A stretch of 8,419 nucleotides of DNA from Dehalococcoidia bacterium. GTDB taxonomy: Bacteria > Chloroflexota > Dehalococcoidia > SZUA-161. Under the pieces are notes generated by a model. It did no database searches, was not told the origin of the DNA, and was given only the letters and a program-made list of their open reading frames with translations. Made by a program: the position numbers and the translations under genes. Each line of letters begins with the position of its first letter. The stretch's first letter is position 1. This document shows, piece after piece, positions 1 to 7,281 of this stretch. The stretch spans positions 1 to 8,419 of the forward strand of contig JAUXAX010000075.1 of assembly GCA_030619685.1 (NCBI GenBank), read 5' to 3'.

Positions 1-1
1 G

Positions 2-820
2 CACAAGGTCACGCTCTGCGATCAAAATCCAAGGCCAGGGGGTGCGCTACTCCTGGCATCTATTACCAACAGACGAATGGAGCCAGTGCTCAACTATATG
101 AAAAGAGAGATCGAAAAGCTCCCGATCGAGGTCAAGCTGAATACCCAGGTGACACCTGCCCTGGTTGAGAAAATGAAACCAGATGTGGTCGTTCTAGCAC
201 TGGGCGGGGCCGCTTCCGCCCCGGAGGTGCCAGGCGGCAGTGATATCGTACTTGACCGGGGTGATGTGCAGGCAATCCTTGGTGGCCATCCTATCCCGAA
301 AGGTGGCTTTCTAAGAAAACTTGTCTTCTACCTGGGCGCCCTATTCGTCAGGTACTTCTATAGACCATCGGTCATAAGGTGGCTTTTGAGGTTTAGTTTC
401 CCCTTTAAGAAACGCGTCGTAGTAGTGGGTGGCAATTTTGCCGGCTGCGAGCTTGCGGAAACGCTGGTGGATCGAGGGAAGAAGGTAACGATCATAGAAG
501 AGTCCGGGCGATTGGGTTCGGACATCGAAATCACTCACAGGTGGGTGTTTCTAGATAAGTTAAGAAAGGCCGGCACTAAAATGTTCAAAGAGGCCAAGGT
601 AACGGAGATAACTAACAAAGGAGTAAAGATAAGCCAAGCGGGTTCCACAGAGTTCATCGAGGCAGATACTGTTGTAAAGGTAGGAATAACAACCAACACC
701 GGCCTTGCTCAGGAACTGGAAGGAAGAGTTCCAGAACTTCATCTCGTTGGCGATTGCGCTGAGCCCGGCAAGCTTATGGAGGCCATCGCATCTGGATTCC
801 TTGCCGCTCAGAAGATCTAG
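2..820 (+). CDS. Old-yellow-enzyme-like FAD/NAD(P)-dependent oxidoreductase, C-terminal part (5' end outside window)
   Basis: The reading frame is open from base 2, and the 25 residues before the first ATG (77) are family-like (HKVTLCDQNPRPGG), so ATG 77 is internal and the gene begins left of the window. The visible 272 residues match the FAD/NAD(P)-binding half that follows the flavin TIM barrel in 2,4-dienoyl-CoA and 2-enoate reductases. The end of the first Rossmann unit (PGG near visible residue 12) is followed by VVVLALGG, a second dinucleotide-binding fold (VVVVGGNFAGCELAE, from about 139) and the C-terminal FAD motif LHLVGDCAEP (about 246-255). Such enzymes usually reduce an activated C=C bond with NAD(P)H through FMN, an Fe-S cluster and FAD; that N-terminal half is not visible here. 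An unusual stretch rich in aromatic, hydrophobic and basic residues (about 104-137) lies between the two folds. Family is secure; substrate is unknown. Confidence 0.85.
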   Translation, partial: HKVTLCDQNPRPGGALLLASITNRRMEPVLNYMKREIEKLPIEVKLNTQVTPALVEKMKPDVVVLALGGAASAPEVPGGSDIVLDRGDVQAILGGHPIPKGGFLRKLVFYLGALFVRYFYRPSVIRWLLRFSFPFKKRVVVVGGNFAGCELAETLVDRGKKVTIIEESGRLGSDIEITHRWVFLDKLRKAGTKMFKEAKVTEITNKGVKISQAGSTEFIEADTVVKVGITTNTGLAQELEGRVPELHLVGDCAEPGKLMEAIASGFLAAQKI

Positions 821-2308
<1,488 letters not shown>

Positions 2309-2349
2309 ACCCTCGCCTTCAAAGAGGGAGTGGCTTCTCTGGGCGTTTG

Positions 2350-2378
2350 TTGACAGTCGGGTGTGCCCTTGCTAAAAT
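2350..2378 (+). promoter_or_regulatory. Sigma70-type promoter with extended -10, upstream of the acyl-CoA operon
   Basis: The -35 box TTGACA (2350-2355) is a perfect consensus. It is followed by a 17-base spacer and the -10 box TAAAAT (2373-2378), one mismatch from TATAAT. A TGC immediately before the -10 (2370-2372) fits the extended -10 motif TGn. Transcription would begin near 2385, leaving a leader of about 110 bases. It sits in the largest intergenic gap of the window, directly before the CoA-transferase-like genes. The match is by eye; no activity is shown. Confidence 0.7.
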
Positions 2379-2395
2379 GCTCACGGCCTTGCTGT

Positions 2396-2452
2396 CCCCT
2401 GACTAGACTTAGTTTTACTTCTTCGAGGTTCAAAAGCAAAAAGGTCAAGGGG
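2396..2452 (+). promoter_or_regulatory. Possible leader hairpin in the 5' untranslated region
   Basis: CCCCTGAC (2396-2403) can pair with GTCAAGGGG (2444-2452), giving an 8-bp stem with one bulged A (2447). The enclosed stretch of about 40 bases is A/T-rich, and its flanks (TTTT near 2413 and AAAA near 2438) could pair further. The element lies between the predicted transcription start and the ribosome binding site at 2484. I recognise no known riboswitch class in it, and it does not mask the ribosome binding site. It may be a chance structure. Confidence 0.25.
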
Positions 2453-2497
2453 CCACACCAAGTAAACTGTACAGAATCCACCGAAAGGAGACGATGT

Positions 2498-3394
2498 ATG
2501 CCCAGTGAGAACAAGGTTGCGAAGTTAAGCGACATTACCAAGATCATCAAGGAGGGGGATAAGGTTGCTGTAGGTGGTTCCTGGCTGGGCAGCCATCCGA
2601 TGGCAATAATACGTGAGATCATTCGCTCTAGAATAAAGAACCTTACGGCCATAACCGTGGTAGGAAGCATAGATATCGACATGCTCATCGGTGCCGGCTG
2701 CTTGAGCAGGCTGATGTTTTCCTTCGTCAGCATGGAGGCCTTCGGGCTGGCGCCCAACTTCCGCAGAGCGATCGAGAAAGAGGGTCTGCCGTACGATGAG
2801 ATTACCGGCCTTGCCGTAATCATAGGACTGGAGGCGGGTGGAAGGAATATTCCGTTTCTTCCCTACCGGGGGCCCTTCGGCTCTGATTTGGTGAAGTATC
2901 GGCCAGGGTTTTATAAGAACATAAAGTGCCCCTTCACCGGAGAGGACCTGATAGCTGCGGCTGCCATAGTGCCGGATGTAGCTATCATCCACGCAACCAG
3001 GGCTGACCATGCGGGTAATGTCCAGATCGAAGGGACTTCGGGAACAGATATAGAGATGATGAGGGCCGCGAAGAAGCGAATTGTCTCGGTAGAGGAGATA
3101 GTGACCGATGAGGAGATACGGAAGCATCCTGAAAAGACCAAGATTCCAAAGTTCCAGGTGGATATGGTCATAGAGGCTCCTCTGGGCGCGCACCCCTGTT
3201 CCTGCGCGCCTGACTACGTGTTTGACCCGTGGCACATAATGAAATACATGCAGGCGGCAACCAGCCCGGAGACCTTCAAGCAGTATCTCGATGAGTATGT
3301 GATGAAGCCGGAATTTGAATACCTTGAAGCTATAGGGGGCATGAGGCAGGCTGCCATACTTCGAAGACTAGCACGGGAGGTGAAGTTCCTATGA
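2498..3394 (+). CDS. Family I CoA-transferase-like alpha subunit (glutaconate CoA-transferase A / IpdA-like)
   Basis: The protein has 298 residues starting at ATG 2498, which has AAAGGAG (2484-2490) 7 bases upstream. The longer in-frame reading from GTG 2363 is rejected because it would start inside the promoter and adds 45 unrelated residues. The body matches subunit A of glutaconate-type CoA-transferases: an N-terminal glycine-rich strand (KVAVGGSWLGSHP, about 22-34), a central GLEAGGRNIPFLPYRGP (about 110-126), a nucleotide-pocket-like IHATRADHAGNVQ, and the late GAHPCSC signature. GGSW...NHP/SHP and LEAGGR...PFLP are also features of IpdA, which with IpdB hydrolytically opens a steroid-derived ring. 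Glu112 could correspond to the catalytic Glu of IpdA, but I cannot align it firmly. It overlaps the next gene by 4 bases (ATGA), which implies translational coupling and a fixed stoichiometry. CoA-transferase or CoA-ester hydrolase both remain possible. Confidence 0.85.
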   Translation: MPSENKVAKLSDITKIIKEGDKVAVGGSWLGSHPMAIIREIIRSRIKNLTAITVVGSIDIDMLIGAGCLSRLMFSFVSMEAFGLAPNFRRAIEKEGLPYDEITGLAVIIGLEAGGRNIPFLPYRGPFGSDLVKYRPGFYKNIKCPFTGEDLIAAAAIVPDVAIIHATRADHAGNVQIEGTSGTDIEMMRAAKKRIVSVEEIVTDEEIRKHPEKTKIPKFQVDMVIEAPLGAHPCSCAPDYVFDPWHIMKYMQAATSPETFKQYLDEYVMKPEFEYLEAIGGMRQAAILRRLAREVKFL

Positions 3395-4245
3395 CACAAT
3401 ATGCGAAAGATTATTCCATTGGCGAGTTGATGTGCGTGACTCTGGCCAAGGAGATCGAAGACGGCGACGTTGTAGTTCTAGGGTCTTTCACCCCTCTTGC
3501 CTACGCTAGCTACATCCTGGCAAAGATTACGCATGCTCCAAACATCACGTTGCTCGCCTACGCCTCGGTTGATACCAGGCCATTCTAGCTATCGTTTACT
3601 CGGGCGGAGGCGGCAGCAACGAGAGGAGCGGCGCTTATGTGGACCATGCTGGAGGACCTCAACTCCGTTCATCTGAAAGGAAGGGGGGATGTCGAGGCAA
3701 TATCGAGCATCCAGGCGGACCAATATGGGAACATCAACCTTTCGGCGGTTGGAGAGTATGACGCGCCGAAGTTGCGCGGACCTGGGGGGGCTGGAGCCCC
3801 TGAGGTGATTAAGATGCATCGCAAGATGATAGGGTATTTCCCGAGTCATACCACGAGAACTTTCGTCCCCAAGGTCGATGTCATAACAGGTACCAGGTAC
3901 GTCATTGGCGCGGAAGAGCGAGTGAAGTCTGGTTACAGGCCCGGCCCCATAAGGTACATCACAAACCTTGCTGTTATCAGCAAAGAGGAGAAAGATAAGC
4001 CGTTCAAGATAGACTCCTTGCACCCAGGCGTCAGCGCTGAGCAAGTGATTGAGAACACCGGTTTTGAACTTGCGGTGCCCAAGGATATACCAGAGACAGA
4101 GAAACCTACGAAGGAACAGGTCAGGCTAATACGAGAGGAGGTTGATCCCTACGGCACGATAGCCTTTGACTTCAAGCCAGGTAGGGAGAGACTGGAATAC
4201 CTGAACGAGATTCTGCAAAAGGAGCTTGAGTCTATCGGCTATTAG
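3391..4245 (+). pseudogene. Family I CoA-transferase-like beta subunit (glutaconate CoA-transferase B / IpdB-like), interrupted by an in-frame TAG
   Basis: Two open stretches, 3391-3588 (65 codons) and 3637-4245 (202 codons), lie in the same frame with one TAG (3586-3588, codon 66) between them. Reading through gives 284 codons, the usual beta-subunit length. The 16 codons after the stop (LSFTRAEAAATRGAAL) look like continuous protein, so this is a single nonsense change, not a frameshift. Family marks are APNITLL near residue 50, IQADQYGNINLS, PGGAGAP and SLHPGVSAEQVIENTGFEL followed by LIREEVDP. The start ATG overlaps the alpha-subunit stop and has GGAGG at 3376-3380. The usual catalytic Glu after the PN(I/L) strand (E-S/A-G in GctB) is not present; YAS is there instead, as in IpdB-like hydrolases. 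A sequencing error, real inactivation, readthrough, or reinitiation at ATG 3637 are all possible. Confidence 0.8.
3621..3639 (+). promoter_or_regulatory. Possible internal ribosome binding site and restart codon after the TAG
   Basis: GAGAGGAG (3621-3628) lies 8 bases before ATG 3637, 48 bases after the in-frame stop. Reinitiation here could make a separate 202-residue C-terminal piece of the beta subunit. The purines also encode ATRGA in the continuous reading, so the match may be accidental. Confidence 0.25.
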
Positions 4246-4305
4246 AGTTCAAATCAAGAACTTTCTGAGGTTCGGTAACAATCCTGGAAGAAAGGGGAAC
4301 GCCAC

Positions 4306-5070
4306 ATGGAATTCGAGACTATACTGCTGGATAAGAAAGACCAAATAGCCACCATTACCTTTAACCGCCCCGAAAAAATGAATGCCGCTAGCCCTGCCAT
4401 GTTTAGCGATCTCGATGCCGCCTTGACCGACATCGAGAAAGACGATGACATAAGAGTGGTGATTCTGACCGGCAAAGGCGAGGCCTTCAGCGCTGGGGCT
4501 GATGTAGAGAAGTTTGAGTTCGATAAGATTATCAATGGAATAGAGTTCATAGAGAACGTTGCGCGGCCATTCATGCATTTCGAGTACTTACCGAAACCTG
4601 TGATAGCCGCCGTTAACGGGTACGCCTATGGTTTCGGCACGGGAATTACCCTTGCCTGTGATATCGTCATCGCCTCGGACAAGGCAAGGTTTAGCACCAG
4701 AGAGGTCAACTGGGGACAGATCCCCATAGAGACATTGCTTCGCGGCGCTGAGATCCTCGGTAAACGCACCATAGCCTATATGGCCCTCACAGGGGCTACC
4801 TTCACTGCTGAAGAGGCAAAGGCTGTGGGGCTGGTAAACAGGGTGGTTCCCCATGAGCAGTTGATGGAAGAGGTGATGAAGACCGCCGAGGGGATAAAGA
4901 AAGGCGCGCCGCTGGCGCAAAAGATGATAAAGAAAGTGCTTAACCGCAAATGCCGTGAGGATTGGGACTGGACTATTGCGATGATGCCGACGCTCTTTGC
5001 CAGTGAGGATGTGGCTGAGGCGAGGGCAGCGTTTATGGAGAAGCGAAAACCGGAGTTCAAAGGCAGATAG
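4306..5070 (+). CDS. Crotonase-superfamily enzyme resembling hydroxycinnamoyl-CoA hydratase-lyase
   Basis: The protein has 254 residues; ATG 4306 follows AAAGGGG (4291-4297). Crotonase features in order are TFNRPEKMNA (18-27), the first oxyanion-hole motif FSAGAD (61-66), PVIAAVNGYAYGFGTG (98-113) and the trimerisation-type C-terminus EKRKPEFKG. Of the two catalytic glutamates of enoyl-CoA hydratase, the second is kept (Glu133 in TREVNWG) while the position of the first is occupied by Gly113. This pattern, with E-V/I-NWG followed by P and the CRE...W segment near 216-222, resembles 4-hydroxycinnamoyl-CoA hydratase-lyase, which hydrates and then cleaves its substrate by retro-aldol chemistry. 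The similarity is recalled, not computed. It lies 60 bases after the beta subunit and 24 bases before the mutase, so it probably acts on an intermediate of the same route. A hydrolase or isomerase role is also possible. Confidence 0.85.
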   Translation: MEFETILLDKKDQIATITFNRPEKMNAASPAMFSDLDAALTDIEKDDDIRVVILTGKGEAFSAGADVEKFEFDKIINGIEFIENVARPFMHFEYLPKPVIAAVNGYAYGFGTGITLACDIVIASDKARFSTREVNWGQIPIETLLRGAEILGKRTIAYMALTGATFTAEEAKAVGLVNRVVPHEQLMEEVMKTAEGIKKGAPLAQKMIKKVLNRKCREDWDWTIAMMPTLFASEDVAEARAAFMEKRKPEFKGR

Positions 5071-5094
5071 TTGCCAGGACAAAGGAGGTAGGAT

Positions 5095-6795
5095 ATGTTC
5101 GACGAGAAAACTCTAGGAGCGGCGCGAACCCATCAGGAGCAGTGGGAACAAGCTCTCGCCAGATACGAGGGCAGAGACTTCTCTTCAAAGACGAGCTCCG
5201 GCATCCCAATAAAGCCGGTCTACACACCGCTCGATATACAAGATATTGACTACGAAGAAGATATTGGGATGGTGGGCGCTTATCCTTACATGAGAAGCAA
5301 TTATCCCATTCACTACCAGTTCCAGCCCTGGGTAAACCAGCCAGTGCATGGTTATGGATTGCCTGAGGATACCAGAGAGCGAATGGATGCGCTAACCAGG
5401 GCTGGGATGGAAGCCTACTTTGGGGCTAGAGCCTACAACCTGGTATGGGATTACCCGGGGTATTTTGGCATCGACCCAGATGACCCCGATGCCGAGGGTT
5501 ACGTAGGAAAAGACGGGGTTACCTGCAATACGGACGAGGACTTTGCCCGTATGCTCGACGGCATAGACCTGGCCAAGAACAACATCGTGCTCATAAACGG
5601 CGATACGCTTCCGATGTTTGCGATATACATTGCCTACGCCGAGAGCCAGGGTATACCACGGGCCGACCTGCGCGGCAATACAATGAACTGGGTGTTCACA
5701 GCCTGGTACGCCCCCAACTTTATGTGGGAGACTGAGGACGCGCTGAAACTGGCTACCGACAATATCTACTTCTGCGTCAACGAGATCCCGCGCTGGAACC
5801 ACACTAATATACAGGGGCATGCAATTTCGGAGACGGGTGCTGATGCCATCCACCAGATGTCCTTTTGCTTGGCTACTGCTGTCGCAGTTGCCGACTCCTG
5901 TAAGGCCGCCGGCCTGGACCCCAACGCCTTCATGACAGGCATAGGCTTTCAGATAGCTCAGTGTAACGATTTCTTCGAGTATATCTGCATGTTCAGGGCA
6001 TGGAGAAAGCTGTGGGCTGCGATTGCTCGCGAGAGGTATGGCTGCACCAGGCCAGCCGCCATGCACTTGAGGACGCACACCAATACCTCGTGTTTCGAAT
6101 TGATCAAGCAGCAGCCGCTGAACAATATTATTCGCAGCGCCTATCATGCTCTGGGAGCGGCTCTTTCAGGCACGACTGCTATGCAGGTCCCCGCATATGA
6201 CGAGCCTATCGGCATTCCTACCGAGGAATCGGCTATCTTGACTCTCAGGACACAGCAGGTTCTCGTCCATGAGACAGGTGTGACCAGGGTTAGCGACCCG
6301 CTAGCGGGGTCGTACTACGTAGAGTGGTTGACACACACAATTGAGGAGGAGGCCAAGAAGGTCTTGAAGGAGATAGAGGACGCAGGGGGGTTCGTCAAAG
6401 CCCACAAGGATGGCATGCTCGCGCGTGTCCTGCGGAAGGGTTGTGACCAGTGGAGGGAAGATATTGAGACCGGGAAGAGAATAGTTGTCGGCTGGAACAA
6501 ATACGCAACGGAGGAAGACTTGAAGGTGAAGGCCTTCAGGCCCGACCCAGAGGTAGCCAGGACCTCAATCGAGCGAATCAAAGACTATAAGGTGCGAAGA
6601 GACCAGGCGAAAACCGATGCGGCTCTTAATGGAGTAGTGGCAGCATGTGAGAGGTTGAAGAAAGGTGAGTGGGGGCACGTGATGCCGGCATGCATTGAAG
6701 CAGCCAAGGCTAAGGCTACCGCTGGGGAGCTATCGAAGGCGCTAAGGAAAGTCATGAGGTGGGGGCCAGAATACAACGTAATGCTGAAGTATTAG
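5095..6795 (+). CDS. B12-dependent acyl-CoA mutase, large (catalytic) subunit, substrate unassigned
   Basis: The protein has 566 residues; ATG 5095 is preceded by AAAGGAGG (5081-5088). It is a methylmalonyl-CoA mutase-type TIM-barrel subunit without a fused B12 domain, the size of IcmA and HcmA. Family marks include IPIKPVYTP (37-45), YPYMRSNYP (63-71), INGDTLPMFAIYIAYAE (167-183), MHLRTHTNTS (323-332), YDEPIGIPTE (368-377), TGVTRVSDPLAGSYYVE (394-410) and the C-terminal MPACIEAAKAKATAGELS. Adenosyl-contacting Glu370 is kept. By eye alignment to Propionibacterium methylmalonyl-CoA mutase, Tyr89, Gln197, Arg207 and His244 are replaced by Val84, Met197, Pro207 and Ala243, and the usual RQYAGF reads PVHGYG. 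Loss of the Arg that binds the substrate carboxylate argues against methylmalonyl-CoA. The reaction is probably a radical carbon-skeleton rearrangement of another acyl-CoA, with the B12 subunit encoded next door. Confidence 0.88.
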   Translation: MFDEKTLGAARTHQEQWEQALARYEGRDFSSKTSSGIPIKPVYTPLDIQDIDYEEDIGMVGAYPYMRSNYPIHYQFQPWVNQPVHGYGLPEDTRERMDALTRAGMEAYFGARAYNLVWDYPGYFGIDPDDPDAEGYVGKDGVTCNTDEDFARMLDGIDLAKNNIVLINGDTLPMFAIYIAYAESQGIPRADLRGNTMNWVFTAWYAPNFMWETEDALKLATDNIYFCVNEIPRWNHTNIQGHAISETGADAIHQMSFCLATAVAVADSCKAAGLDPNAFMTGIGFQIAQCNDFFEYICMFRAWRKLWAAIARERYGCTRPAAMHLRTHTNTSCFELIKQQPLNNIIRSAYHALGAALSGTTAMQVPAYDEPIGIPTEESAILTLRTQQVLVHETGVTRVSDPLAGSYYVEWLTHTIEEEAKKVLKEIEDAGGFVKAHKDGMLARVLRKGCDQWREDIETGKRIVVGWNKYATEEDLKVKAFRPDPEVARTSIERIKDYKVRRDQAKTDAALNGVVAACERLKKGEWGHVMPACIEAAKAKATAGELSKALRKVMRWGPEYNVMLKY

Positions 6796-6838
6796 GAGCG
6801 ACCAGCTCAATAGACTATCTCGAAGGGGGTTTAGAGAA

Positions 6839-7237
6839 GTGTCCAAGAATGGGAAACCAAGAGTTCTGCTGGTCAAGCATTGGATTGATATCCACGATCG
6901 GGGCCTGAGGCTGATTGCGTCTCGCTGCAAGAATGCGGGCTTCGAGGTGGTGTATGCCAGTTACAGTCAGCCGGAGGAAGTGGTGAAAATGGCCGTTCAG
7001 GAGGACGTGGACGTTATTGGCATGAGCTTCTTCACAAGTGCCTATGAGGAGCACCTGCCGAAGGTGGTGAAAGGCTTAAAGGAAAACAAAATGGATAATG
7101 TGATTGTGGTTCTTGGAGGGGTTATCCCCGATGAGGACCACGATATGCTAAAGGCACAGGGTGTCAGCCAAATATACGGTCCCGGGTCAGATGTAAACCA
7201 GTTCATAGAGCTGATAAGAACAGAGGTTCGCAAGTAA
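6839..7237 (+). CDS. B12-binding small subunit of the acyl-CoA mutase
   Basis: The protein has 132 residues from GTG 6839, with AAGGGGG (6823-6829) 9 bases upstream; the start gives MSKNGKPRVLLVKHW, the normal N-terminus of the domain. It is a stand-alone cobalamin-binding Rossmann-like domain of IcmB/HcmB size. The DxHxxG motif is present as DIHDRG (17-22), with His19 expected to replace dimethylbenzimidazole as the lower cobalt ligand. It is followed by GFEVVYASYSQPEEVV, the S-x-x segment GMSFFTS and the GG motif VVLGGVIPDED. The conserved run before the His is unusual: most relatives have KxGLDGHDRG, while here it is KHWIDIHDRG. It lies 43 bases after the large subunit, which lacks its own B12 domain, so the two very likely form one heteromeric enzyme that uses adenosylcobalamin. 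Confidence 0.92.
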   Translation: MSKNGKPRVLLVKHWIDIHDRGLRLIASRCKNAGFEVVYASYSQPEEVVKMAVQEDVDVIGMSFFTSAYEEHLPKVVKGLKENKMDNVIVVLGGVIPDEDHDMLKAQGVSQIYGPGSDVNQFIELIRTEVRK

Positions 7238-7281
7238 GTAGTGCGTAGCTTCCCGCACCGAATCAGTACAAGGAGGATGTA

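Noticed and set aside
2310..2328. Terminator after the CrtI-like gene (CCCTC/GAGGG)
   Set aside because: The stem has only 5 bp and is not followed by a T-run, so it is too weak to report as a feature.
2363..2497. N-terminal extension of the CoA-transferase alpha subunit from GTG 2363
   Set aside because: It would start inside the predicted promoter, has no ribosome binding site and encodes non-family sequence. ATG 2498 has a good site and the family N-terminus.
3586..3588. Pyrrolysine or genome-wide UAG recoding
   Set aside because: Several other genes here end at TAG with nothing family-like after it, and no methylamine methyltransferase or pyl gene is in view. It is kept only as a remote possibility in the finding.
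5095..6795. Assignment as methylmalonyl-CoA mutase
   Set aside because: The carboxylate-binding Arg, the Tyr and the catalytic His of methylmalonyl-CoA mutase are not found at the aligned positions, and the subunit split follows the IcmA/HcmA type.
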